Of a DNA stretch of 64,000 bases, positions 46,975-58,023 are shown one piece after another. The notes under the pieces were generated by a model that was not told the DNA's origin, did not search any database, and saw nothing but the letters and a program-made list of their open reading frames with translations. The DNA is from Zelopaecilomyces penicillatus. Its lineage: Eukaryota > Ascomycota > Sordariomycetes > Hypocreales > Pseudodiploosporaceae. The translations under genes and the position numbers were made by a program. How positions within the stretch are numbered: the first letter of the stretch is position 1; the number at the start of each line of letters is the position of its first letter. The stretch covers positions 1,612,001 through 1,676,000 of the forward strand of contig VCCP01000002.1 in the NCBI GenBank assembly GCA_005765155.1, in the 5' to 3' direction.

Positions 46975-48984
46975 CTATGACTCCGAAACCCCCCATATGC
47001 TATGCCACCGCTGCCCATCATCCCGCAACGGCCCCTCCAACCGCCCAAACCTCGCCGGCAGACCCGTATTGGCCTCGGGTAGGCACATCCACTCCCTCAC
47101 GCAGTCTGGCACCTCCTCCTTGACATGAGCAATACAGATGAGCGCCTGCTGCTCTGACAGACCGTGGATCCTAACGTTGCCGTTCCGAGCGACATCACTC
47201 TCAACTACCGTCCTATCGCGGCCTCTACTGCTAGTATCGTACGTCTTGGCTTCGCCCTCTGTGAGAAAGAGGGTGCACTTGTCCCGAACGGCATCGTCCA
47301 TGCCGCTAAAGGACTCATCCAGTACGACCACATCGGGACTCTTGATCATGGATCGGATAAACAGGGCTACACGCTGGGCACTGAAGGAAATCTCTCCAAA
47401 TATGTACTCGTCTGCCCAATCGATACTGCTAGTCTCATTGCTCACGGGAGCGGCGGCCTCTTTTGGTCGCAATTCCGTCTCAAACCATCTTAGCGCGGCG
47501 TCGACCTTTTTCTTCGACTCAATATCAATCTTGGGCTTTGCGCCAAACGTTTGAGCCCAGGCATTCTCCACAACTTGCCTGATAGTGTGGCTGCGCGGCA
47601 TATGCTGGTGCACCTCTGGGCTGGAGTGTCCGATGCGTGATTGGATGTCCCAGAAGGTGAGTGGCAGTTTCCCTGAGCCTGGCTCCGGCAGGCGACTACG
47701 GCCAAAGAGCCTAATGGGCAGTGAATATGTCTGTGGGTGGTCTGACCCTAGAAGCGACACGATCGTCGTCTTGCCAGACCCGTTCGGGCCAAACACACCC
47801 CAGCGCTCTCCGCGACGAACAGTCCATATCAAACCAGCCTTCTCGCCCTGCGCCGTTTGTTGTGTCCAGTTTCCGAGCGCAATCTTGTCCCCGTAACGGA
47901 CCTGGCATCCATCCATCTCCACTAACGGGTCGGCATCCGGGTTCATGGGCTGCTGGGCCTGATGCCGAGGCAGCTCTCGCGTTTCTTTGTGCTCACTGTC
48001 GGTAGTGCTATCAGTCAACCCCTTAGCTGACAGTATGCGTTGCCCAACCTCTGCCAACGCATGTGTGGGCATATTCTCGTCTTCTGATAGTTTGCCCGTT
48101 TTCACCCCGAGATAATACTTCCTCAGCCCGTCCAGTACCATATCCTTGGGACCCATGGATCCAATCTGGCAGTCCGTTCTGAGATATACTAGGTGCGTAA
48201 TCCAATCGGGTAGGGGATCCTGTGGCCTGGCACTCAACACTAGACGCGGACTGGCCTTGTCCGCCAGAGACTTCAGTAAAGGGCTCAGCGCGGCCACAGT
48301 CGGCGGGTCAAGCCCCATAAAGGGCTCATCTAACAGCAAGACTTCAGGGCGGGTCAGAAGAGCGCGTGCTATCCGCGCTCTCCTCCCCTGGCCATTGCTG
48401 AGAAACATCACCGGCAAGTCCAGAAGCTGCTCCAGCCTGAGATCCCTGACAATACGACCCAGGAACTCGGCGGAAACATCCGCGTCCTGTTCACCGTCAA
48501 GACCTGTCTTGAGCGGGTTGAGATCCGTGTTTCCCAGGATAAAGTCCCGTAGTGAAAAGTCCGTATCCTCCCGCAGTGATTCGTACCGCGCCGCCAAGTA
48601 CGTCGACGAACCACTACCCTGCGCTGACTGCTCAGCGTCGAAACCTACATAGCGAATCGCCTGACTTGGGCTCCTCATCCTCGATGACACAGCATCTGTG
48701 GAAAGGTAAGGGAATGAGCGCGCCGTGGGCGGCTCACACAACAGCCTGCCCCTCAAAGCATGTAGGAAGGTCGTCTTCCCCGACAGTGACGGCCCGACGA
48801 TACACCAATGCTGCGGGGAAGGTGACGATGATTGCAGCTCAAAGTTCAGATCGCTAAAGAGGGGCGGATTGGGATGCGAGGACTGCGAGTTGGGATGATG
48901 GCGGTAAAAAGTGCCGTTGGCGATACGAACAATAGGCGACGCACTCCTCGTCGAGGAGGAGCGGAGCGAAAGAGTGCCTCTCAT
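46975..48984 (-). CDS. Twin-ATPase ABC protein without membrane domain (YDR061W/ModF-like)
   Basis: Single-exon gene of 669 aa with two ABC nucleotide-binding domains in tandem and no transmembrane segments. Domain 1 has Walker A VGPSLSGKTT (63-72), signature LSNGQGRRARIARAL and Walker B VLLLDEPFMGLD. Domain 2 has Walker A GPNGSGKTT, a degenerate signature SFSAQRVALFIRSM and Walker B VVVLDESFSGMD. Yeast YDR061W and bacterial ModF/PhrA-type proteins share this layout; the cellular role is not established. The N terminus (MRGTLSLRSSSTRS) is rich in Arg/Ser and lacks acidic residues, so a mitochondrial presequence is possible. Divergent from ump1. Confidence 0.88.
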   Translation of the reverse strand: MRGTLSLRSSSTRSASPIVRIANGTFYRHHPNSQSSHPNPPLFSDLNFELQSSSPSPQHWCIVGPSLSGKTTFLHALRGRLLCEPPTARSFPYLSTDAVSSRMRSPSQAIRYVGFDAEQSAQGSGSSTYLAARYESLREDTDFSLRDFILGNTDLNPLKTGLDGEQDADVSAEFLGRIVRDLRLEQLLDLPVMFLSNGQGRRARIARALLTRPEVLLLDEPFMGLDPPTVAALSPLLKSLADKASPRLVLSARPQDPLPDWITHLVYLRTDCQIGSMGPKDMVLDGLRKYYLGVKTGKLSEDENMPTHALAEVGQRILSAKGLTDSTTDSEHKETRELPRHQAQQPMNPDADPLVEMDGCQVRYGDKIALGNWTQQTAQGEKAGLIWTVRRGERWGVFGPNGSGKTTIVSLLGSDHPQTYSLPIRLFGRSRLPEPGSGKLPLTFWDIQSRIGHSSPEVHQHMPRSHTIRQVVENAWAQTFGAKPKIDIESKKKVDAALRWFETELRPKEAAAPVSNETSSIDWADEYIFGEISFSAQRVALFIRSMIKSPDVVVLDESFSGMDDAVRDKCTLFLTEGEAKTYDTSSRGRDRTVVESDVARNGNVRIHGLSEQQALICIAHVKEEVPDCVREWMCLPEANTGLPARFGRLEGPLRDDGQRWHSIWGVSES

Positions 48985-49640
48985 GACCGCTGACTGAGTG
49001 TGTCACAGCTGGTGGTCTAGTGGTGCATGTCGAGGTATAAATTGAACGCAGTTTTGGTTCCTGGACTCAAATCTACGGCGATACGGACGATAGATCGAGG
49101 GGAACAGGTGAATTGGCGCGCTGCGTGTGTGATGCTGGAGAAACCATCGTAAGACGGAAGGCACTTATATGCGATTATTACTACAAAGTGGTTTGCCAGA
49201 AGTCAGTCACATACTAATACTGGCACGCTCGGCCATAGTCGGGCAATAAGCAAGCTCCTCCAGCCGGCATCGGTCCGGCGCAGCTGGCAGACACAGCAAG
49301 AAAAGGTACGTACCGCAGCCTACTCTCTCAAACCACAAGCTTCACAGGGTTGACGCAAGGCTGCTCGTAGCCTAACAGAGAACAGCTAACCAGCCTACCT
49401 ACCACACAGTGGGTTGTTCAGGCACCTTAGGAGCTGACAGTGCGTGTGCACCTATGCTTGCTTTCCAAAACGTCGTCCCATCCAATCCACACACAACAAC
49501 ACCTTGATCGCTGTCATCACCCACAGCCTCTCTGCACAACCTTCTGTCGCCATTGACGCATTCACACGGGCAACTCGGCCAATTATTCAACAAACACACC
49601 CGCAAGTGAAACCCTCATAGAGGTAGAATCCAAGATCAAG
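48985..49640. other. Divergent promoter region ABC gene / ump1
   Basis: About 650 bp between opposite starts. It holds a CCTACC cluster at 49.39 kb. No gene is seen. Confidence 0.5.
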
Positions 49641-50216
49641 ATGGTAAAACCTGCCTCCCCATATCACCCATCCACAGCTCAGCATCCCCAGCTCCCCTCA
49701 CTTGACCATGATAGACATGACATAAAGCTCACAGCCTAACCTTTTCTCTCTCTCTCTCTCTAGTCTATGCGCATTGTTCCCGCGAGCTCCAACGCCGCTA
49801 CCTTCACCCACACCACGCACACCTCCTCTGCCCCCTCCGCCCCGGGCATCCACGACACTCTCCGACACGGCGTCGGCATCTTCCCCCTCGACGCCGCCTC
49901 CGACAAGCCTGTCTCTGCCCACCCGCTCGAAGCCCGCCTCAAGGGATGGGAGGCCACCCAGGAGGCTCTCCGCATGGAGTCCCTCAAACGCACCTTTGGT
50001 ATTGCTGAGCCTATTCGCCGCGGCATGGAGCTCAAGATGGTCCGCGACAGTGAGTGGCGGCCCAATGCCCTCGGTGGCGGTCTGCCCAGTGTTCACGAAG
50101 ATATCCTGAGGGGTCGCGACGATACCATTACGTGGGAGGATGTTTATACTGGGGATGACTCGAGACCCGTGGCTGGCTTCCACGACGAGATGGAGAAGAA
50201 GCTCAAGATTAGATAA
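49641..50216 (+). CDS. ump1: Ump1/POMP proteasome maturation factor
   Basis: Chaperone of 20S proteasome half-mer assembly; it is enclosed in the new particle and becomes its first substrate. Exon 1 is just the ATG at 49641-49643. A 120-bp intron with a GTAAAA donor and a CT-repeat tract before TAG leads to exon 2 at 49764-50216. The product is 151 aa (yeast 148) and starts MSMRIVP. Family landmarks are GIHDTLRHGVG, HPLEARLKGWEATQEALRMESLKRTFG, EPIRRGMELKMV and LPSVHEDILRGRDDTITWEDVY. An internal ATG (49767) would work almost as well, but Ump1 proteins usually begin with this short Met-Ser extension. Convergent with the UBL3-like gene. Confidence 0.93.
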
Positions 50217-50680
50217 ATCTACGCCAAGTCTGTTTTCCTCTGTTTTCGATTGTTTGCTCTTTGAACGGTGGACAAAACGCAGGCGATTAGACTACTTGTA
50301 CAAACTCTCGGACACTAGCAACAAAACATGCACGAAAATCAGGCGGCTTAGTCCGACATTCTAAAGGAAACAAGTAACTGCGATTCTATCCTGCTAGAGC
50401 TACCATAATCCAGAGACTCGTCAGAAACCGCCCACTGGGAGTCATCTCTGGAAATAAAAAGTAATGACAAACAAGAAAACAGGAACAGATACAAATGTAC
50501 AATGATGATGATGATTATGCGCCAATGTGGTCCCCGAAATCCCCCCCCCCCCACGCCGTAATTGGTCCCCCTTCACCCCGACACTCTTCATGAGTGGCTA
50601 TGTGTATAGTGAGGTTTGATCCAATGTGTCCGAATGCCATTAACAGTGTCGATCCCTGTGCTGGGATTCCAGCTGGCCGC
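50217..50680. other. Intergenic, convergent 3' ends
   Basis: Between the ump1 and UBL3-like stop codons. It includes a run of 12 C at 50,541-50,552. No gene is seen. Confidence 0.5.
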
Positions 50681-51578
50681 TCATAAAATAACACAGCATC
50701 TGCCATTCCTCCGCCCTTCACCATCACTACCACCCGTGGGGAGGCTCTTGCTTCCGGTCTTGGGCTCCTCTTCGTCGAGATCCTGGGGCCGGATGCTCAT
50801 ATGCACGACATTAGGGCTCTCGGTACTGAATTGATACTCTGTAATATTGTTAGTTAATTGCTTTTCTCACATGGACAAAAAGTATGTGAAGGGAAGGGCA
50901 AAATGTACTTCGGAGTGGTTCCTTATCATCCAACAGTTTTCCAAAATGAATCAATCGTATGCTGCTCGGACTGGCCGGCTTTGTCTCCCAATCGGCCCTC
51001 CACTCGCGCAAGATCAACTCCTTTAATGTGTAGATGCTGATGCTGAAAGGGTCGGGCTGTCCATTGTCATCCTCCTCGGGCATAGCGACATTCCGTCGAC
51101 TCAGGTACTTGGCATCGATTCTGTATGGATGCCGTCCGCCGGAAGTCAGTAGAAGCGTGATGTTGCAGACGGCACCGCCCTCGGGTCCATTGTGTGCGGC
51201 GGCTCTGATGTCATCCTGGGCGGGACCGATGGCCATGATCGCCTCTTGCTGCTCGTCTGCGTCCTCCTTTGCGGGTGGCGGGGGTGCGTCTTCCTTTACG
51301 TCCTCCTTCTCCTTGCCTTTTGATACGACTGCAGAGGCTTCGTCCTGCTCTGGGTTGCTGGTCACTACGGTAGGGTCGGGATTTGATGAAGATGGTGATG
51401 AATCGGTCGCGTCATTGACTGGGACAGCTGCGGCATCGCTGATGGGATGATCCGGGCTTGAGGGCGATGGTTGAGGCATGCTCTTCATGGCGACAGCATC
51501 GTTGGGAAGGTCTAAACGCGAGTCGTCGCCTGTGGCAGCGTTGCTACCAGTTCTGGCAGGTTCCGCAGCAGCCGACAT
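50681..51578 (-). CDS. UBL3/MUB-like membrane-anchored ubiquitin-fold protein
   Basis: Exons in transcript order are 51578-50909 and 50838-50681, giving 275 aa; the 70-bp intron has a GTACAT donor and ACAG acceptor. The first about 130 residues are disordered, rich in Ser, Pro, Ala, Asp and Glu. A ubiquitin-like fold follows (about 138-240: CNITLLLTSGGRHPYRID, TLKELILREW, SIRLIHFGKLLDD, VVHMSIRPQ). The protein ends GRCCVIL, a CaaX prenylation box with an adjacent Cys that could be palmitoylated. Animal UBL3 and plant MUB proteins have the same fold and a similar CaaX end but are only about 115-120 aa. Homologues lie on the plasma membrane and endosomes and affect protein sorting. The long N-terminal extension is the difference. 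Confidence 0.85.
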
Positions 51579-54500
51579 GGTGGCCCGGGTGTTTTAATGT
51601 ATGATCTGAGGGATTGCGGGATGGATCGGGGGGTTGCGGATGCACCAAAGGGGAGTCGAGGCGAGGAGACGAGGCAATGCGAGTTTTGGCTGGGTTGGAT
51701 TACGAAGTAGGGGTGGCCCCAGCAGATCAATCAATTCGTTTGCAGATCGGAAGCTCGGAAAGAACAAGAAAGGGAGAAAAAAAGGCTTCGATAGGGTGGC
51801 GAGCAGGTACCAATGGACGAGAGGGCGGATGGCTGCGGGAGAAAAGGACCGTCGCCGAGTTGGTTTGTTGATGGAGGGAGGAAAGGTTGGTTGTTAGGAC
51901 GCTTGCTAATTCAAGTCGAGGACTGACCAGCAGTCAAACAAGCCAGATGGACCTAGTGCCCCAGCGCGCAGGTGAAAATCAAACACAGCCGGGACGAACC
52001 ACTCCAAAAAAAAAATATAAACTATTTTATAAATCTCCAGAGATCTTCGAGGATCTCTAAGCAATATTCATCTATATCTAGAAATAACTAGAAATATCTC
52101 AATTAAATCAACTATTCAGGTTCTCTCATCATAAACGAGGTAGCACATCCTCGTACAGTGAGTGATAACCTGTAGAGAGAGAGCCCCGGCAAGTACGGGA
52201 ACACCTGTGGAGAACAGTGTTCAGCGGGTTTACTATAGGTACCTACCTAGTGAACAGTGGGTGTGGCAGCCCTGGCCTAGGCCTGACGGGTCCTGAATGG
52301 AATGGGGCCCTTGAACCACCCAGGAGTTGCAAGTTCCGGGGGAGAAGGCGGGTGGGTGGGGGAGAAGCGGGACTCGGCCTGCTGGAGAACTGGGGACTGG
52401 AGTGAAGCGAACGACGACGAACAGCGCTAATGAAAAGCCAAGAGCCCCAGCATGCAGCATGTGGGTAATGGATTGCGCGCGGACGGGAGAGGGGGGGGGG
52501 AGTATTTGCGGTAGTATTAACGAAAGAATCTTCAACACTGAATATCGAAGGTGAAGTACAGAAAGTGTATAGCTTATATGGACACCTTGAAGGTCTTTGG
52601 GAGGTTCTACGGAGACGGTGCTGTGGCGGTATGTTCCTAGTACATACCTTATGTACTACCTACCTACTAAGATAATACAAACACCTTTAATGTCAGAGCA
52701 ACAATAGAGTACAAAGGTTAATAAGATCGTCTAACAATAATAAATGTTAGTTTCAATGACCATCATAGCCTTTTAGCTACTTTTTTTCACAAAGGCGAGA
52801 GAAAAAGAAGAATGGACCCCTTATAGACTATCGCACTCGCTTGCTTGCTAGGCTAAGAGGGAGGAGGAGAACAAGGCGTCATATGCTCTGTCTTTTGGTC
52901 TAAAGACGGCTAGGTGCAAAAAGCCACTGGAGCAAATGGTACGCGGACTTCACCTAATGAAATGCAGGCGGGTGCCCCGTGCCAGCTGGCAACCAACCCG
53001 ACTCATGATGCCGCACGAGGCGGTCACTGAGATGGAAAGTGTCTGGGGGGGGTTATTGGAGCACTGAAGCGCCTGAAAACACATGGGACAGCTATAGAAG
53101 TGAGCCTACCAGCCCAGTTGCCCACTAAACACAGACACTAATTCGGTCAGTTATCCTCTGTAGCAGAGCCAACCCAACGCTCCAATGTCCAGCCCTGTCC
53201 AGCCGCATGAACCGTCTGAGACATTTGGGGGGGGGGGGGGGGTGGGAATGCACTTGGGAAGCATCACGTCACCAACAGAGTCAGTGAAGCTGTGAAAGGA
53301 AAACAACAAAGGAAAAAAATGGAAGCGGTTACAAACACTTGCCGTTGTTTAAATTGAAACTAAGGCACTTTATGCTTGCATTCAAACTGTTTTTATGCAA
53401 TGAAAGAATCAAACATTTCGTGGACTCGTATCAGGAAATACATAATCCCCTAAGCTGACGTCGATAACATCTCTTACTACACCTCTCTCCATTATCCAGT
53501 CTTTTCCCAAATCTCACCATCCAGTTCACAAACGCAGTTTAGGGGTACATAGTATAGCCCTTTACCGCTCCATGTCTCTCCCATGCACCATCTCACAGAC
53601 ATCCTCCTCATTATGCAATCCCATCGTCTGACCCATTGTTCTCGAACCCCAAGATGAGTCTGATAAGAGGAAAGAGGGGGTGTTAAAAAGGATGGCCCAA
53701 GCAAAGGAAAAATATATCTGGGCGTATGTGTGCATGGCGTCTCCCTACATGTAAGATTCATGCAGCTTTCTTTTATGTGTGTGGTGCATATTTCTCATGC
53801 AAACAGCCAGCCAACGTGCCTTATTGATTCTTGGCCTTGCCCATGCCTGTGCCCAAGCAAGCAGGTGGTTAAAGCAATGTTGCTTCTCTTTTGCCTTCGT
53901 TGGGGGAAACGACTAGGCGAACAAGTTCCTTTGATACTAATATTATCTAATTCTCCGCTGTAGCCAAAAGTGTAGAGATTATAATTCCACGTCACCCGGG
54001 TAGGTGTCAAGATTGAAATCGAAGTATTGCTGGTAGTCGGCCAACGGCAAGATCAATGACAAACACTATCGACATTAATCAATGAATCATTAAACAATAT
54101 ATCTTGCTCGTAAAAAAAAAACACAACCGTATCTAGTCCACCACTGAACACGTTCACACGAATGAGATAAACTGGGGATGGTGTCCAGTTCAGCCACAGC
54201 CCGTCTAGCGTCATCCATACCATAACTCCAGTCGCTCCAATTACCTGTATCATGAGGGTTTGTTTCCAGTCGTGTCCAGCCACGCAGATGGAGCTGCTCA
54301 CCTGCCCCAGACCCAAGACTGCATCAATATGCAAAAATGGTCAAATCCCCCCTTTTCAGCACCAACCTCCATTCAAGGAAAAGAGAGTTGTAGTAGGAAA
54401 CTCAATAAAAACAAAGGCCAATCAATGTACGTAACCAATCCGCCACTTCATCCCCTTACCCGTCGCTAGCCATGCCTTGGACCGACGGAACAGGGGCTTG

Positions 54501-55325
54501 TAGAACAGCAAACAAAGAACAGGCGATTCAGCCTTTAAGTCTCACACGGCACTCACTGGCCTGGTCCACCAACCGGGGCGGAAGCGCCCGCAACCTGCAC
54601 CCTATTTTCCCACGCGTTTGCTTTTGGGGGCCGATGAGTGCTTTGTAAATCTTACTATTACTGTGTGTGTAGATATTTAACAAGTAGGTATATTCCGTGC
54701 ATTACGGACAAGCATGGTAAGTGAACTGGTAAGCAGTGCGTCAGAAACAGGTGCTACGTGTAGTGGACAACCTAGTAGCAGTAGGGTACGCTTTGTAAGT
54801 GGCTCGCCAAGCTAAACACATACGGTAATATAATTACTGAATAGTTCCAGAAACACACGGCATGATAAGACTCAATTGAAATAGGTACGGGACGACCCTG
54901 TGATCCTCTACGGCTATATAATATCTGCTTTCACTAATTCCTTCCCGTACTGTCCCGGACTGGCTGACTCTGTCTGTAATCGTTGAAATAGGTGAGTAAG
55001 AACATGTGAACTTCTAGGATGCACTGGTTATGATAGAGAATCTTGTTACGCAAACGAGGCACTGCTTAGACTTTGTCTAACACTGGTAATTGTCCTCCTT
55101 CTAGAATGCCTAAATTTCCATTGACTCTTCTATCGTAAACCACCTTCAAATATTGAAAACAGTCACTATTGTCGTTCAGCCTGTTCTTTTGAAAGGGACG
55201 TGGGCATAAACACATGAAACCAGACACGCCATAACCTCATATCGACATAACTGTGAATTTACGTTTCCATAACATCTATGCTGTTCTTCCTCCCTCTCTT
55301 TAACATTCCCCTTCAAACCCCTATC
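51579..55325. other. Gene-poor region, about 3.7 kb
   Basis: No secure gene. The part to about 51.9 kb is probably the UBL3-like gene's promoter. The rest holds TAGG/CCTA clusters (52.2 and 52.65 kb), a 16-base G run and, on the minus strand between about 54.65 and 53.6 kb, a few exon-like open stretches that do not make a secure gene. Confidence 0.5.
53227..53242 (+). repeat. Homopolymer run of 16 G
   Basis: Sixteen consecutive G on the + strand in the gene-poor spacer. It is prone to length change and could be a sequencing-length uncertainty. Confidence 0.9.
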
Positions 55326-58023
55326 TCACAATACTAATAAATCACCATTGCTTCCCGCGCCCTGCGCTGGCTGAAGCACTGCCTGGGGCTCATGAGCATT
55401 CACCACATAACCCGTTACGTTTCCTCCGCCTCCCCCAAATACATCGTCCCCACCATCTATCCGCATACTTGCCATTTGCTGCGTCGTTACACTAGAGAAG
55501 TAGGCATCAGCGTCGTTGACAGCTTGTACCAGATTACCGCCTCCGTTGTTGGCAGCAGCAGGGTGTGGAGGAGGAGCCGCTGCCGCTGCCGCTGCCCGGC
55601 TTCGCAGGTCGATATTTGTTGGCTGTCCGCCTTGCCCAAACATGCTGATGCTCTTCTGACTATCCCCATCAACGGGAATATTCTGTTTTTGGAGCGCGGG
55701 CGAGTCTTGCAGCTTGCGCGGCCGGGCGGAGCGGAAGACAGTCTGCACTGGCTTAAGGTAGACCGTTGCCAGAGTCCCCACGTTGAGACACATTTCCTCG
55801 AGTGTTGAATTTTCTAGTCGCTCTGATTCTGCCGTGATTGGAGGCTTCTCTCCCATCACAATTTGTCTCGCCGCATTCATATCTGTTGACAACAGCCGCC
55901 AGTACATATATGCTCGATCGCGGAGATCCGGGTTGTCTGTTTCCTCAGTGGCCCATTTTAGCACTTTGGGAACTAGCTCTTGTCCCTTGGTCGGTCTTTG
56001 AATAAATAGCTTGACCGTTGCCGTCAGGAGCGCCAACTGAACCTCCACTGGCTCCTCGGCAAATGAGTATAGAAAGTCTTCGAGTAGAACGTCGCTGTTC
56101 TCAATCCGATCGGCATACTGTCCAATTACCCACACCATGGCTGCTTTCGCCTCCGGTTCATCCAAAGAGTCCAGATGCTCACATAGCGTGCCAATAATTG
56201 ACTCATACTGATCGGGATACTTTCGGAAAATGTTTCGTATCACCACTGTGGCCTCCTGAACGATATAGGTAACCTTGGTCGACACAAGCTCCAGGAGCAG
56301 GTCAATGCATCGTCGCGCCGCGGGCTCAATCTTAATCGCAAGCTTGCCAATGGCTCTGACTGCTTTCCGCACAAAATGCACGTCAATCTCTGTTGCGTAC
56401 TCCCTCAATTCCGTCAACACTTCGTCAATATTTTTCTCGTTGGCCAGCATGAATATTAGTTCCAGTTTCGTGACCTTGACATAGATTGGATCATTATATT
56501 TGCAGAAAAACACTCGAATGTCGTTTCGTAGTACTTCTGGTCGCCGCTGCAGAATGAGCAATGCGTTTCGCAGCGCTAAATACTGCACTTCTGGCCCCTT
56601 GGCCAACAGCGTTACAAGCGGGGGCGAGAGCTTTTTACAGAGTGCCGATATCTGCTTCTGCTCCGCAATGTAGTTCATTAAATAGAGAATAACTCTAATG
56701 CAAGTCAAAACAACCGACGAATTGGAGTGGGAGAGTCGAGGGGCTATACGCTCTGCAAGTAGTAGAGCCTCGCCCGATTCTTGTGGTACATATGACATCA
56801 GCGCTTCGAGGATATATGTTTGTCCCCACCTGCAAACTGTGAGCAAGGTTCTTTCAAATCACGGTCTCACGGAAGAGCCATAAAAGGTAACTTACTCTGA
56901 ACAGTCGGGGAGAATTGCCACCATCTTTGAAGCGTTACTGTAATCAATTGTGAGCTTGATGGCATCGCTTCGTTCCCAGATGTCCATCAACCCTGCCAAG
57001 GCGCTGGCAACTACGGTAGGGTTGTCATCTCTCAATAAGCCATTCAATCGATCGATGAGGTCAGATTGTTCCACCGTATGCCGGTCGTGGTCGTATAGTT
57101 TTGCAACACAAAACGCCGCCGTCTTCCGCACATACGGGTCCGAGTCCCGTAACATGTGCTTCACCAGGGGAACAGTCGCGACAACAAACTCCCGCACGTG
57201 TATGTACGACATGGTTCGCAGAGCTAGAGCTCGCACGAGGGGGTTTTGGTCTTCCATATCCTAGTGCCGAAGTTGTCAGTGACGACGCTCCAACATATTC
57301 TACGCCCACCTCGTCGTTATCCACAACTTACATGTTCCAGGACTGGAATTGCATTGACTGCAACTTCTGGTCGTACCCGTGCGTAGTTTACCAGATAAAG
57401 AAAGCACCTATGTGAAGAATAAGCTTCTCTGCACTGAGTATCTGGGAGAATGTCGAGTGTTTCATTTCTTCGGCTGCCTTACATCTTCTTGATCTCCAAG
57501 CTAGGTATGTGCATACAGCTGATGATATCGGGAAACAGCGCAACCATGTCGTTATTGCTCATAGTCATGTTGGCAACAATTCGCTTCAGAGCAATCTTCT
57601 TGGTCGAGTAGTTCTTGTCCTTCTTTCCGCCGCTGTTCAACTCGAGGCGCAGTTCTGCGACTTTGCCCTGGGGAGTACTTAGTCTATTGAACGACATGGG
57701 CATCATATACATGTATGCTGGATAGATGGCCATTGTGCCGATGCCAGCGCGATTGCGCAGCAGATAAGAAGTGGCATGATCAAGAAAGGAACAAGCTGGA
57801 GAAGGAGGAGGAGCACCGGTCCTGAAGACGCAGCTACAGAACAGAGGCGGGATGCAGTGACCACATGAGTAAGAGAGGCTAGGTAGGATGGCCACGAATG
57901 CAGAAGTATGGGATCTTGCGGGGACGGTTGCATCAAGCATAAATGAAGGAAACAGAAGCTGGGAAACTGATGGCTTACCCGAGCGAACAGCTTGGAGTCC
58001 CCTCCACCTGCGTTGCCTGACAT
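55326..58023 (-). CDS. apl2: AP-1 complex subunit beta (beta adaptin)
   Basis: Large subunit of the clathrin adaptor AP-1, sorting cargo at the trans-Golgi and endosomes. Exons in transcript order are 58023-57979, 57667-57483, 57407-57332, 57260-56896 and 56829-55326, giving 724 aa (yeast Apl2 726). Introns are 311, 75, 71 and 66 bp. The sequence is the near-invariant adaptin trunk: ELRLELNSGGKKDKNYS, KKIALKRIVANMTMSNNDM, LEIKKMCFLYLVNYAR, EDQNPLVRALALRTMSYI, DPYVRKTAAFCVAKLYD, and YLKPVQTVFRSARPR at the trunk end. A low-complexity hinge follows with poly-Ala, Pro and Gly stretches, ending GDLLVL. The C-terminal ear domain of animal beta adaptins is absent, as in other fungi. AP-2 beta is the alternative but fits less well. 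Divergent from emc4. Confidence 0.93.

Noticed and set aside
54053..54334. 93-codon minus-strand frame starting MHIDAVLGLG
   Set aside because: It overlaps another open frame on the same strand and has no recognisable domain.
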